A stretch of 64,000 nt of DNA from Irpex lacteus (GCA_001986395.2 MQVO02000012.1:62001-126000), one strand, 5' to 3'; counted from the stretch's first letter, positions 43,771 through 56,212 are shown. Notes: generated by a model from the letters alone, not told the origin. Program-made: numbers and translations.

Positions 43771-46700
43771 TCAATTAGGTGGCTGGCCGAACGGGGTGCT
43801 CTGACCACTCGGACCGCCCTGGGGATAGCCCATGTTCATTCCCCCAAAGTTGGAGATATAGGCTCCCCAATCATCCCACCTAGCGTACCACTAGTATTAG
43901 CTTCTATCCTACAAGCTTTGTAAAGGAGGACAAGGCGAGATGAGATACTCACTCGAATCCATTCGGAGCAGCCGACCACATCGACTGCGAAGCGGTTTCC
44001 GCAGTAGCATCGGGAGAGAACGCACCAGCGCCTAGCGAAGCCATGCGTAGCCATTCATCGAGGTTCTCGTCCGGTGGGTGAACGAACTGCGGACCAGACG
44101 TTTGGCTTGTTTGTTGCTGCTGAGCAGTCGGACCAGCCTGGGGCATCAATGACGCAGAAAGGTTCGCTAGAGCCTGGTCGTACATCATCGATTGCATTGA
44201 GAGTATAGGATCCATGTCGAGCGGTTGACCTGTCTGTAACTGCGGGTTGTTCATCTGGCCGTGGCTTGTTGATGGACCGGCTCCGTAAGATGCATTGCCC
44301 ATCGAGAAACCATTCACTGGCAGGGTAATTGGCTGTGCGTGCTGAGGGACCGGAACCGGGGTCGAATCTATAATAGACGAGGACGCGCTGTACATAGATG
44401 CTTGCGGGAGGGATGGTGGTGGAGGAGTATCTATTACTTGGTGAACCTGTGGTGTCGGCGATAGTGATGAGTTGGAACGAGACGTCTGCCTGGCCTTGGC
44501 TTCACCGACTCGTCTACTCCCAGCGAAGTGACGAGGTTCACTTGCAGGAGATGGGGAAGACTCAGGACCAGAGCTATTGACGAGTTTATTCTCCGAGTTA
44601 CGATCACGCTTGTTGCTTGGCTGAGGGCTCGGCTGAGGTAGTGGCAGATCACCTACTTCTGCGAGTTCGTACATGATATCCCTAAGAAGAGTGTCAATAC
44701 AGTAGGTACGAAGAGATACGGTAAGTCTGAGGACTAACCAGAGCCTTCCGGCGGTGTGCCACCTTCTCTCAAGCGCTTTGAGCATCTTCATCGCTTTGTG
44801 AACGTCCGCCATTTCCTTTGCTGGGTCGGTAATGACAGACCCGGCACGCTTACCACCCCAGATGTTCAGCAGCAGGATAATACCAGCTAGGAACAACGAC
44901 ATCTACGAGGTAGTCATGGTCAGCCGTAAGATTCGATCCATAATCATCAGCAAATAAAAGAACTCACGATATTCGAGAACGAAGCTGACCCGTTTCTTCT
45001 GTAATTGACATCCAGTACGTGTATACACGAACGAGCGGCATTCGTACAAATGGCTAAGGATGGGAAGACCAAAGAAGATGGTTTGCGAGGAGAGGAGATG
45101 AATGGTCGATGGACGATAATCTGGAGGTTGTAATACAAAGCGTAGAGCGCAGCCGACTGAGCCAGGAAGACAGGGTCTTCTCGATTCGGGTCCCAGCGCA
45201 CTGCATTGTATTTGAGCATTACGTCAACAAATAGAGGTTGATGGAAGGTAGTGCTCACGATGGTCTGGAACTGCGTCGATCCACTTGTTCAAAGCGGAAT
45301 CCAGTTCGGAGACAATGTGCTGCTCCCAGCGAGGCCCGATGAAGCCCAGAAGGACCTTCGATTTATTAATAGAATACTATCAAACATCATCACAACGATC
45401 AGTGCCCAGCGAAATGCAACGTAGCAAAGGAAACCCACTATCGTACGAAGCGCGAAGGCAAGAATCTGATTTTGTCTGATGAGACAGTTGAAGTATGCGA
45501 TTTTCGAGGGTTTGCCGGCAGGCTGCTTGAACGCCTTGTTGGGGTCTTCGGTCTCCCAATATTCGTCGTCGCATTCAACCGGAAGATCCACGTCAAAGCT
45601 ACCGGCAAACGGTCAGTACAACAAATGGGTGGTGTTAATGTACGCTCTGTACTGACTCTTCATCATGTATAGCACAAGGTCTTCCCAACGCAGAGCTAAT
45701 GAAACGGTCGTAGGTCAACAAGCACCAGAATGCACGCTTCCACAGCTCTTCCTCCACGGTCTTCTTGGACGTGTACGTCTTCTTGCGGTGGGCACCGACA
45801 TCCTGCGCCATACGAATTCCCACACCAATAACCGTCCACGATGCCTGTGGGGTAGCCGATCCATGCAGAAACACAGCAGTCAGCTGGGCAACCGATAACC
45901 TCTCGTCAGCTGGTTGATTCAACACGTGAATCACATGTGCTATGCACTCACGCATGCGACTTGTAAGTCATACAACCGAGGAGGCGATAACAAAGACCTC
46001 CTAATCCACTGTACTTGTCTGAACCATTCCCACCCCGCCGAGTGTTGACTGTTGCTTCCTTGGAGGATGACCCGCGGGTCATCGGAGAATCGGGCTCCGA
46101 GCGCGCACACGAGCAGCAGCACCGAGCCGAAACCTTCGTCCTGGAGATGCAAATTGTCGGCAATAGATTGTTCGAACGTCGGGCGATGTAGGAGCGGAAG
46201 GTATAGGTTACATTTGTTGAAGTACAAGTCCACGAGGGAGGCGAGGAGGTCGGGTGGTGGGAACGACTCGTGCGGTTTCTCGTGCTCGAGTGATTCGATG
46301 ATCCACTATGTACGCAATGCGATGCGCGCGCAGCGTTAATATCTCTGGACACAGATGATTGAATGATTGAATGCAGTACTTACGGGGTGCGCCCTCCAGA
46401 ACTCAGGCCTCTTGCATGGGAGGATAACCTTCTTACCTTCAGGCCCTAGACGAGCCATTTCTGCACCAGTATATTCGTGGCGAAGCATGATAGCGGTCTG
46501 CAGGAACATGACACTGCTCGACTTGCCAAAGAACCTAGGATGGCCGGCGTTAATTCTGAGATTCTTCATCCCCATCTCAAGGGTGCGGCGGGCTGTGATC
46601 TCATTGTCGCTGGGGCCCAGTTCTTCGTCGTCGTGAGGGGTGAGCGGCGGTGGTATGGGGTGTGGATGTCTATTCTCCGAGGTAGAAGGGGTGGGCATGA

Positions 46701-47376
46701 CGCTGGTCCCCTTGACCCCGCCTTTCGCGAGCCATGCATCCTTATCGAACGGGCCTCCTAACTCGCTCAGGACGTCTCTGTCGGGGCACAGCTGCAGCAT
46801 ACTGTCAGCAATGACTGTATTGAGAGATGAGTGATACACGCACCTTGACAAGAAGTTTCTCCATCGTGACAACCCTACTCTCAAGTCCCTCGACATAGCC
46901 CTTCGGCGGTCCTCGTTTCTGATAGTTGACGGTCATGATTGAGTTATCCATACCCACTACTTTTAGCATATAGGAGTGAGCGCACCTTTGCAGCTTCGAC
47001 ATAAGTACATTCATGATTGTACGTGATGCAGTTCGAGCATCGGTTATTCGGCATTTGGCCCCCATCACCTATAAGTACCCAGGTGGTGTCAATGCCAATG
47101 ATCAAACCAAGGCCCACCTCCCGCGGCAGGCACCGAATGTCTTTCGCCAAGAGAGAGAGAAGGTTGCTCGAACCACTCACATCGCACTGTCGTCAGAAGA
47201 TAGACATGTCGATTAGCATACACGTATCATCCGGGGCCCGTAAAGGCGATCCCTATCCTCGCACCTTTCTTTCGACGACAGATATCACAGGCCCTCTGTA
47301 CCCTCCGTTTCTTGATTCCAGGTATTATCGTAGGGTGGTCCTGGTCACTGTGCGAGTCCTCTGCGGACGACGACAT
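43771..47376 (-). CDS. Zn2Cys6 transcription factor with fungal_trans domain, array member 3
   Basis: Start ATG 47376 (MSSSAEDSHSDQDHPTIIPG). Exon 1 (47376-47265) ends RACDICRRKK, microexon 47186-47181, exon 3 from 47068 giving VRCDGGQMPNNRCSNC and HECTYVEAAK. A coiled segment (RGPPKGYVEGLESRVVTMEK) follows, then HPRFFGKSSSVMFLQTA, YLPLLHRPTFEQSI, GIRMAQDVGAHRKKTY, LLTYDRFISSALGRPCAIHD and VDLPVECDDEYWET-like blocks of the fungal_trans domain. The C-terminal region is Pro/Gln/Ser-rich, a likely activation domain, and the last exon encodes WDDWGAYISNFGG with stop TGA at 43773-43771. The most typical of the three paralogues in conserved blocks. Confidence 0.87.
47181..47186 (-). other. 6-nt microexon in zinc cluster, member 3
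   Basis: Minus-strand TGCGAT between GACGACAG and GTGAGT, flanked by 78- and 112-nt introns. Supplies Val-Arg-Cys at the same position as in the other two genes. Confidence 0.8.
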
Positions 47377-48535
47377 GTTCGGTCTCTCGGCTGCTGTTCT
47401 TGAGTGTGAGTGTCAATACTACGAGGACTTGTTAGGCGGCGGTGCGAATAAGCAGACTATCATATTTCCCGGCGCTTTTCTGCAGGAAACTCGGTCAGTG
47501 GGGAACTGGTGCCCGAGTCAGGCATTGGAACCCTCCAGCTGAGTCAAGGTGACTTTCTCAGGTCGGCGCGACAACAGACCAACTGGACGGCGAGGATAGG
47601 TCAGTTGCTGAGAAGGAGCTTCGTGGTTAGGGATGGTAGAGGCTGATAGAGAGGTCCAGACAGCCTCGAGTTCATTGATGAATCAAAATCATATTTTCCC
47701 GTAAAGTACGCATCGTGCTGGTACTCGTGCGCACCGCTCCGAGTCGGAGATCTTGGATGGACATTGGACATTATCTGACCCGTAAGGGAATGGCTTGAAC
47801 TTACTGCTTGAATTTGTCTCAGAGAGCACGTCAATCTCAGGCCAATAAACAGCAAAGCAACTAAATTGACTAGCCTACACTACCAACACCTCGAACCAGC
47901 AACCCAAATGAATAAAGAGTACTTAGGAGTAAGAGTAAAGAGAAAATGATCAACGAACGACGAGAGCCAAACCACCGTAGTACAAGTACAGATTACTATA
48001 TAACAGTCGTGACTGGCGCCGAAAAGGCACGGAGAGCGAGTAGGAGGAGCAGGAGAAACATGTACACTATTAAGCGAGAGGGTGTACGATGCGTATGAGT
48101 GATAAACGAATGACTGTGTGTGTGCGAGACGAGAAAGGAAGAGAACCGACGGAGACATGTGGAGTGGGAGGAAAGATGAGATGGATGCGGGAAGCAGGAT
48201 ATGCGAGATGAGATAGGCCCGAGGCTATTAGTCGACCCTCCGGTGTGTTTGTGTTGCGATGAGCGTGCGTACGAGATGCTGACGATGCGCTGATGTGATG
48301 ATGGGGAGGAAAGAGATATGGAGATGAGATGGTAGAATGCGGATGAGGAGCACGAGGATGATGACGATGAGACGAGAGACGCAACGAGAGTGAATGAGCC
48401 GATTGACCTGAGAGAAAAGAAGAGAAAGAAAAAAACATCACAGGCACCGATACATAGTACACGCATGAACGGAAAAGGAAAACCAAGAATAACGAGAAAA
48501 AGGAACCCAGATAGATAGACAGACGAGACGCAGGA
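47377..48535. other. Intergenic region, purine/pyrimidine-skewed
   Basis: Promoter of array member 3, then the 3' flank of the gene at 48536. From 48100 to 48530 the plus strand is strongly purine-rich (GAGA runs), which creates long open frames on the minus strand that I treat as composition effects. Confidence 0.55.
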
Positions 48536-51112
48536 TCACCACCCCGCATAATGAAAATCGTCCGCCCAACTACGGTTCCTCGCCATCGCCGCACGCCGAC
48601 GCTCCTCCCTCTCATCCAACGGCTGGCCATCCTGCCCCTCACCCTGGCCCTGCGGATGCGCCTGCGTCAACGGCTGCAGCCGCTGACCCAACACGCCCCC
48701 ACCTCGCCTCGCCGCCCCGAGCATATTCACCTTGCTCACCTGCCTCTCCCACAGCAGATTCCTCCTCAGACTCTCCGACAGCTCCGTCGAGAGCATCTGT
48801 CGACGAGTCGTCCGAGGCGTCATGGGTGGTGCGGGTGCGGGAAGGTTGTACGGGTGGTTGAGGGGGATAGGGGCTGTCTGCACAGACGGGACCGTGCCTC
48901 TCTGTTGAGCGGCTGCCTTCGCGCGAGCAAGACCAGAGGGAGCGTTAGTTTGCTGATCTTGCGTGCGTCGTCGACTAGGTCCAGCGAGGGCAGCCAATTT
49001 CTGCTGCGCGAGGCTGGTGGAGAGCTGCAGACCATTTTCTGCACCTTCTTCCTCGGTATCTGTCTCGAGCTCTTCGCCCTGCGGTCGGCCCTTCGGACGG
49101 TAAGCAGCATTGCTACTCGCACCCGCGCCTGCACCGTTCGTCGACGGGGCCAGTGCATTCATCGGTGTGATCTGCGCCGCCAACGGCACGGCCGCAGAAC
49201 TTCGACTGGTCTGATAATTCGGCGGTGGTAGTCGTCCACCATGCTGCCGAGCGAACTGCGTCATATCAGTGGTCGAGTGGCTCTGTCTGTACGGGTGATT
49301 CGGAGGGAATATCGACGGATCGGGGTTCATGAGCTGTGAGAGGAGACCCGAACGCGTACGCTGTGTGAGATCGGTGTACGACCGCTTCGGCAGCTTAGAG
49401 AACATGTCTCGTTGGCGCTGCGCCTCCTGAGCGGCGTCGCGCACCTTCGACTCAAGCTTCTGCCTATTCTTCTCCTTTTCATCTGCGCTGTTACCCTCCG
49501 ACGCCCATTCCGAGTCGTCATCAGACTCGGTGCTGTAATCTGACGACGTGCTGATCGTCGTTCCTTTCTTCTTGGGAAGGCTGGCTGGTTTGGAGTGTTG
49601 CTGAGTCTGACGCGGATGATGCTGTTCGACAGGGGCCGCTTTCTGTAAATGTTGACCGTGGCCATCGGCCTTCGTACCATTCGAAGAGGCTGATCCAATG
49701 TTGAACGTTGGCTTCTTCGATTCAGTCTGCTTCCGAGTCATCGTGGGACGCTGAACCTTGCCCGTTATCTTGGCCGTGGTGAACCGAGGGACGTCCTTTC
49801 CACGGCGAATCGTAGTTCTACTCTGCGTACGTCGAGGAGGCGCAGGAGCAACCTCGGACTTGACATTGCTCGACGTCGTACTGGCAGGGCTTGGCTCGGG
49901 CAGATCCAAGGACTTCTGCGACTCCGTCTGCGGCCTCTCCGGAGAAGGCGAAGCTTTCTCAGGGGACTCCGATGATTCAAGGAAGAAACGTCTGTCCGAG
50001 GGCTTAAGCGTCTCGTCACGTACTTGTGATACTTCCTCAACAGGTGGTTCAGCACGGGGTGGCGCTGATTGGTCCTGATTCGCAATCACAGGAGCGAGTT
50101 TGGATGATGAAGCAGATGGCGGCGTGGTGACTACGGGAACTGCCTTGGATGCGGAGAAAGCCGGGCGCGTAGGGGGAGGGGAGAGATGGGTGGCGGACGT
50201 TGGAGGAAGGGCCACAGCGCTAGCGGAATTCGATGGATGCGGGGTAGCGGGAGGCGTTGGGTGCGGAGTAGGATTGACAACTACCACTCGCGGCGCGGCA
50301 AGCGTAGGCGATGTTGATGGCAGATGGAATGTCGGCATTGCGATTGTCGGTCGGGGTTGGGCGACGGAAGTGGCTGGCTTGGGCATCGAGGAGTTGACAT
50401 ATGTCGAGGCTGCTGAAGTCTGCACCGGGCTGGGTTTCGCTGTGCTGGGGTTGGACGAAGGCGCTGGTTTACGGAAGCCATAGGGTCTTCTCGAAGCCGT
50501 TGGAGAAGGATAAACTACCTTCTCAGGTAGAATATGCATGAGGATGCTTCCGACACGCTGCTGGGGATGCGAGCGAGTACCTGGCCGTGCAGGCATGCTC
50601 GCGGTACTAAGCCGGCGAATATTGGACGTTGGAGGTGGTAGACCTCCGCCATGCCATGAGTGCCTTGAAGGTCCCTGAGGGACAGACAGTAGCGACTCAC
50701 TGGAATCATCTGAAACAGCGAAAAAGTCTGGAGAGTTAAGTGGACAGCTTCTAAGAATACGAATGGGAGCACACACCGTTTGGGGGACCATTTTCCGACA
50801 CTGGGGTAATGGGAGAAGGACAGCCGGCGTCCGATAATGAGGGAGAGGATGTTCCACTGGTAAAGGCGTCCGGTGAGTGGGACAGCGACATCTCACGGTA
50901 CCAGAGCCTCCAGGACATATTTTCGAGCCGTCGACCGTCCTTTAGTGATTGTTTACATTTCGTGAACACTAGGGCAAGCGTGAGCGTTCGTTTACCCAGG
51001 GGCCATAGATATTCAACGTACCCGTCCACATCCCGTAAAGTGCATCCTCGCCGTCAAGGTCCTTTACGACCTCTGGAGAGACAGACAGGATGGGGGTAGA
51101 AAATTCGATCAT
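48536..51112 (-). CDS. GATA_AreA-N (DUF1752)/DUF3295 fungal regulator
   Basis: Three exons: complement(join(48536..50709, 50777..50968, 51022..51112)), 2457 nt, 818 aa. The start at 51112 (MIEFSTPILSVSPEVVKDL) is chosen because splicing 51022 to 50968 gives LYGMWTVFTKCKQSLKDG, then RRLENMSWRLWYRE, the conserved N-terminal motif of PF08550. A long disordered Ser/Pro/Thr-rich middle follows. Near the C-terminus are DUF3295-type motifs: MFSKLPKRSYTDLTQRTRSG, LLSQLMNPDPSIFPPNHPY and LSESLRRNLLWERQ, then a basic tail ending SWADDFHYAGW. Known: PF08550 also occurs at the N-terminus of the nitrogen regulator AreA, but no GATA zinc finger is present here. A role in nutrient signalling is an inference from the family. 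Confidence 0.87.
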
Positions 51113-54100
51113 ATTTTACAGAGCAAATGAGAAAGAGCAGAGAGCGACGGTGAGATGAAAGAAATCCAGAGCAGAAAGGCCTGCGATAGAGCTGAGACCA
51201 AGGTGGGCCTCAGGGCAGGAAGTCGTCGCCAAAGGAGGAGGACGGAGGAGGCCAGGAACGAGGGGAGAGAACCGAACCTGAACGGGGACTCAAGCGGTTG
51301 TCGGGCTAATGAGATACGTACAAGCTCGCGAGGCCACGGGCTGATCAGATAGAGTTCGCTGCTTGATGATGTGAGCACGACGACGAAGGGAGGCCGACTG
51401 TTGCAGCGCGATGCGCCGGGGACGTTTGATACGTCGATGAGGTCGCTGGCAGAGACTCTGAGGACTTAGCGGGCGATCCTGGGCAGATTTCTTCACCGAC
51501 CATCCTCACCCATTATGCGCCCTAATCCCGGTCCGCCTACCGATACCGCTTCCGGAAATCAGGCGCCCCATCACAAAGAATCTCCGGTCTCGTCCAGACT
51601 GCCTTGTCCTGTATCGCCCAAATATCTTGCCAAATATCACAGCATTATTGCTTTCATTGTTCTGCATCTACTCAAGCAACTCCTGTGCGAGACCACACAA
51701 AACTACTCGACTCGTCCGGCGCAGCGAACAAAGTAAGACAAACGATGGCGGTCATGTGAACTGCCTCGCTGTGCTCCTAATCGCCTCACGCTCTCTCTCG
51801 GACATCGTTACGTGACACAGGACCATTCCAACCTCATTCATGCCCCGAAATACGCTGCACGCCACGGCCTGCCATGTCCAGGTCCGCTTCCAGCTCCGTT
51901 TCTACCAATCCCGCCTTTTCCTTCACCCTCTGCGTTCGTGCCAGCCCCTTTCGAACGAGGCCCCTCGACGAAAGCACCCATTCGTGGAATTTGTATGCTC
52001 GTCGCGAGGGACGAGCAACTTACGGCACAATTCGTCTTTGCTCCAGCGTGATGGTCTCATGCGCGAACGTGATGGCGCCTCCCGCCTGCGTGAGTTTCGG
52101 ACGTGCAAATAAAGCAGGACCTCTCCCGCACATTTGCACACGCGGTCGGCCTGGTGTTCAATTTCTGCTTAGCCGTGGCTACTCGCAGCACCATCCCGCT
52201 CCTCTTGGGTGCAACACATGACAGATTTATTCAGTTATTGCTCCGATACTCTGGTAGTCCAACAACACTGGCCACAGCGAACCATGTCCTCTTTCTTCCA
52301 GCACAGCATGCCAGAATCTTTCGTAGTTAACCTTTTAGCCTCTAACACAACCGTCAAATTCGTCTCGAAATTCTTACCGTTCTCGACGTTCTTCTCTCTG
52401 TGCAGGTCTTGAGAGCCCAGACTCGTACAGGCACCAGCGGATGCAAGCGGAGAATATTGGGAGAAATATCACGAGCACTCGGTGCACATGCCCGCTGCCT
52501 GTGATCGCGAGACTGGTCCCGACCTGTCCCGACTCGAACTTCTCGTGCTTGTTTATACAGAATCACATGCGCCCCGCCTCCGGTCTTCAAAGATCCCATC
52601 TTTACCGTGGCCCGCGTCTTCAAGCAATCCGAATTTCTAGTCATCACGCCGCTCAGGTTCAGCAAACTCATCGTCGTTCAGCTTGTTTTCCGTCGTGCTT
52701 CCACAATTTGGTTAGCGGTGCACCACCCAAGATCTAGAAGACCATCGTGCATCTCCAACTTCCGTCACGAACGGCATCATCTCCTCGAGACGTCACTTGC
52801 ACGTCAAAAAGCCTGGTGTTAGCATTAGCGTTAACGTTCAGCGAAGAAGTCCTTCAAGCTTTGGGCCTTCTCCTCTCTGTGCCACTCTGCAGCCGTTATC
52901 ATGCACGTTCTCGGCATAGTTCAGCTCGTCAGTCACTCCTTCTCTCCGTTCTATTTTATCTCAGCGCAGGTTCACCCGGGCTCGTAACGTGCTACCGCTT
53001 AGCAGGCATCCAATATTGCAATGATTAATGACCACTAACGACTAATCATCAAGCATATAAGAATTAATCTATTGCGACGACAACACTACTAATCGATAGT
53101 GAACTCGAGCGACCCTCACGGCGAAGACGTAAATAAAGTCAGTGCCGCGAGCGGTAAGCCTATTCGACACCGGCTATCCAGTAAGTACACTAGTTGTCAC
53201 ATAGTACGCCACGCTAATCCCAACGATGTCGTGCAGGTGAATCGCGGGATGCTTATACAGCTGCTCACCTGATCACGCCTCGTTGTCTGTAGGCTTCCAT
53301 ACATTCAAGCCCGGCAACTAAAGGTAAAGCTGCTTGAGGCTTGAGGCACGAGCGAGACGTGTGTTGTGCTTGTGCATATTGACGTCTTTGTATGGAAGAC
53401 GTCAACGGTACTTATGCATGATCAAGGTCATGACAGAGACGAAGTGAGTGTTGAGCAGAGCTACCGCACGCCTTCTCCGCTGATTAGTACTAGCGCAAGG
53501 ACTTATCTACTCCTTGAGATTCGAGGATGAGAAACGACGCCGTTCCGTCCTAATCCTGTCTTGTCAAATGGAATACGTTAACGAAACGCTTCATCTCATC
53601 TCCGAGTCATTAGACCTGTAGATTCTTGAACAAAACACAGTTCCGGGCTCATCATCGTTGGACTGAGAGGTTTATGGTAAAACGCTCGGAAGTTAGACTA
53701 ACCCTTGCTAACCGGATATAGTCATTCTTTGTTTTGTTTAGACTATAGTACATGTCAGAAACGACGTACAAAGGACCATCTTGGAATGGAGAACGACTCC
53801 TCGGTGAGTACGCTAGTGAGGGCATCTTGATGCTTGTTATTCGTTGACAAAAGCTAGTATCGCTATAGACCAGGACCCTGACGAACTACTTAGTCGACAG
53901 AGTATATTCTGTCTTCAATCAGGGTTCTCTCTAATATCTGCTCTACAACATACAATAGGAGCACAATAAAAATAATCGTCCGACTATGGCGAAATGGGAA
54001 GGTCAGCCCTCGGAGCACTCTGCTCATTGTGCGCGAACAAGCCTAGTACTATTCTACGTTACCAGGGACTTGTCCAGGCTTAAGGACAGCGCGGTACGTT

Positions 54101-54539
54101 CATCAACCAGAGGTCGTCACTTATGCTCCAGAAGAGGATATTCCACACTCTATCGATGCGATCTTATTGACCGAACGTCTACGAGTGTTGGACGTTGAAC
54201 TCAACGCTGGCCTGAGAGCTCGACGTCGTTCACTGGTATTGGAGACGGCTTACCCACACGCCACACTTGAGCAGCAAGAATATGCACTCTCGAAGGGTTG
54301 AAGACTCTCACAGATGGAAGCTTAAACCTTCAAGGAGGAAACATCAAGCTCTCCCGACTCTCAGCCCATGGATCGACTTTAGATGACAAGATGGAGGCCT
54401 AGAGGAACTGGTATACGCTGCTGAGAAGCTTGTCTCGGATTTTACTTCTTTACGGTAGCACGAGTACGCTAGTGGTTCCCCTACGCAGCGTAAAACCGCG
54501 CAATGACATGACTTGGACTGCACCCTGTGTGTGACTGGC
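51113..54539. other. Long gene-poor region
   Basis: About 3.4 kb. 51113-51540 looks like the long 5' leader/promoter of the minus-strand regulator (pyrimidine-rich on that strand). 51540-53700 shows no gene I can support in any frame. A possible gene fragment lies at 53752-54301 (separate entry). The second dispersed duplication starts near 54540. Confidence 0.5.
53752..54301 (+). pseudogene. Possible fragment of an unrecognised gene
   Basis: ATG 53752 opens MSETTYKGPSWNGERLL with a GTGAGT donor after 53803; an in-phase exon 53869-53901 adds DQDPDELLSRQ. Further on, a frame ending at TGA 54301 reads EVVTYAPEEDIPHSIDAIL and LRVLDVELNAGLRARRR, which looks like real helical protein. The pieces between (from about 53986) cannot be joined without a frameshift. 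Either a middle exon is missed or the gene is broken. Family not recognised. Confidence 0.3.
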
Positions 54540-55042
54540 CATGGCACGTAAGTCACGCTCACGTGCGGACTGTGCTTTGTGACAGTCGCATACTTATCGT
54601 GGTTGTGACTGCGGCCGCCGACGTCCGAGTCTGCGCAAGACTTGGCATTCCTCCGAGTCGTGCAACCACAGGAACTGTACCTGGCGAGGTTCTCGAACCA
54701 TGAAAGGCATTTGTTTGTAAGCTAGTACATCCACTGCGGAAGCGCGCCGTTGACTTTCTTTCGGTGACTGATGTGGGTTCTAGACTACTATGATCAAAGT
54801 ATCATAAATTTTCGTAGTACTATAGGGCAAAGATGTCATTCTTACGTCGGTCAGTCGTGACGCTATTTTCTTTGTTTCACTAATGTTACAATCGACTTCA
54901 GTCTTCGTACCATTGCCACTTGAGCATACAATACGTCAAGTTGAATTGGAATGTATGATTTCCCATCGTATTCAATGTGGATTCTTCAGTTCGTCTGGCA
55001 CGTACGTATCCACTAAAATTTCAGTAAAACATCAGCAACAAC

Positions 55043-55097
55043 AACCCGCAACCCAGGGCAACTCGAAAAGGCATCGAATTGCCCTGGGTTACGGGTT
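55043..55097. repeat. Inverted repeat upstream of small-protein gene, copy 2
   Basis: Left arm 55043-55061, right arm 55079-55097, 19 nt with one mismatch, loop 17 nt. Core AACCCAGGGCAA / TTGCCCTGGGTT. It lies about 585 nt before the ATG, close to the same distance as in copy 1 (about 600 nt). Confidence 0.8.
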
Positions 55098-55504
55098 CTG
55101 CCAGCCTCTGCAGTGGTTGCTTTTCGGTCGACAAGCGCCAATCGACCGACGAACAAACAACCTGCGGCTCCGATACACATCCAAACGCCGGAGCGCCTGC
55201 GCCCACAACTAGCAACTAACGGTCCCGCAGCACATCCTGACTCCCAAAATGACTGCGTATCCGCCCATACCATGCGCGTCAGCCTGCGGTCATAGGCACA
55301 CATAGAGAGCCTATGAACTTAGTGTATGATCGAGCCCAGTGGTAAGTGACTCTGACTGCGGATGCGCCTCTCTACACAGTCACTAGGGACTCGAAAGGCC
55401 ACAGCGGTTATGTCAGCCGCTGTGCATAGCTGTCTGAAGATCCGTTACGGCCAGGATACTTGGTGGAACAATTTTAAGTTCTGGGGTTGAGGGTACGTTG
55501 TGTC

Positions 55505-55520
55505 CTTGGGTATATATACC
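55505..55520 (+). promoter_or_regulatory. Palindromic TATA box, copy 2
   Basis: TGGGTATATATACCCA, a 16-nt palindrome, about 160 nt before the ATG at 55683. It is preceded in both copies by AAGTTCTGGGGT. Confidence 0.7.
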
Positions 55521-55682
55521 CATGGAGGATCGTTCATTGGACCGCAGACAATCTCACTTCAGCAACTCTACACAACACAAAGCACTCCTACATCGAACTC
55601 TTCGGTCGTTGAGCCACAGCTACTCACTCACAACATTCCTACCGCTACTACTACCACTACTACTCAACCACCAACCTCCACG

Positions 55683-56075
55683 ATGCACTTCGGCAAGCGT
55701 TTCTCCACCTCCAACGCCTCCTTCGCCTCTTCCACCGACACACTCACCTCGATGACGAGCACCAACACCGCGGTCTCTGCCTCTACTCTCGCGCCTTCCA
55801 AACAAGCTCGCGCCGAGAAAGACTACTTCACCGCTCAAGGAACTCTCCAGAGCACTTACGGTTTCGGTGGTGCTGCACCAGTCATCCCCACGGTCTCTTC
55901 TTCCCCTAAGACGAAGAAGCCCTCCACTGCTTCGACCGCTTCATCCCAGACGAGTACCGCTCCTAACAGCCGCCCCGCGAAGGACTGGGAAGCCGCCTCT
56001 GCAACCTTAAGCTCTCAGTACGGTTTCGGAGGAGCAGCCCCGATGGTGCCCACCGTCCCAAAGTCGAGCAAGTAA
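55683..56075 (+). CDS. Small YGFGG-repeat protein, copy 2 (intact)
   Basis: Single coding exon, 130 aa, starting MHFGKRFSTSNASFASSTDT. Two imperfect repeats make up the rest: KDYFTAQGTLQSTYGFGG followed by AAPVIPTV, and KDWEAASATLSSQYGFGG followed by AAPMVPTVPKSSK; a Ser/Thr-rich linker separates them. No signal peptide or membrane segment, so probably cytosolic or nuclear. The shared aromatic + YGFGG(A)AP pattern is conserved between the two dispersed copies. No known domain; function unknown. Confidence 0.75.
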   Translation: MHFGKRFSTSNASFASSTDTLTSMTSTNTAVSASTLAPSKQARAEKDYFTAQGTLQSTYGFGGAAPVIPTVSSSPKTKKPSTASTASSQTSTAPNSRPAKDWEAASATLSSQYGFGGAAPMVPTVPKSSK

Positions 56076-56117
56076 ACCTCTAGCCTCAGGCTTCGGTTTT
56101 TATGTCTATGCTTTATG

Positions 56118-56181
56118 GTGAGCATCCTATTCTATCTTCACACGGACAATCATAGGCTGACTTAAATCTCGACATACCCAG
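56118..56181 (+). other. Probable 3'-UTR intron, copy 2
   Basis: GTGAGC donor at 56118, CTGAC at about 56157, acceptor CCCAG ending 56181. Position after the stop codon matches copy 1. Confidence 0.55.
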
Positions 56182-56212
56182 CTATTTGCCTCAAGCTATA
56201 CGCGAGCGTACC

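Noticed and set aside
48070..48642. Long minus-strand open frames opposite the purine-rich tract downstream of the DUF3295-type gene
   Set aside because: Composition is almost pure Ser/Arg/His/Pro from CT-rich DNA, with no splice or family support. They look like low-complexity artefacts in a 3' flank.
52103..53028. Overlapping plus-strand frames of 75-98 codons
   Set aside because: No signal peptide, domain, splice sites or promoter; lengths fit chance in this composition.
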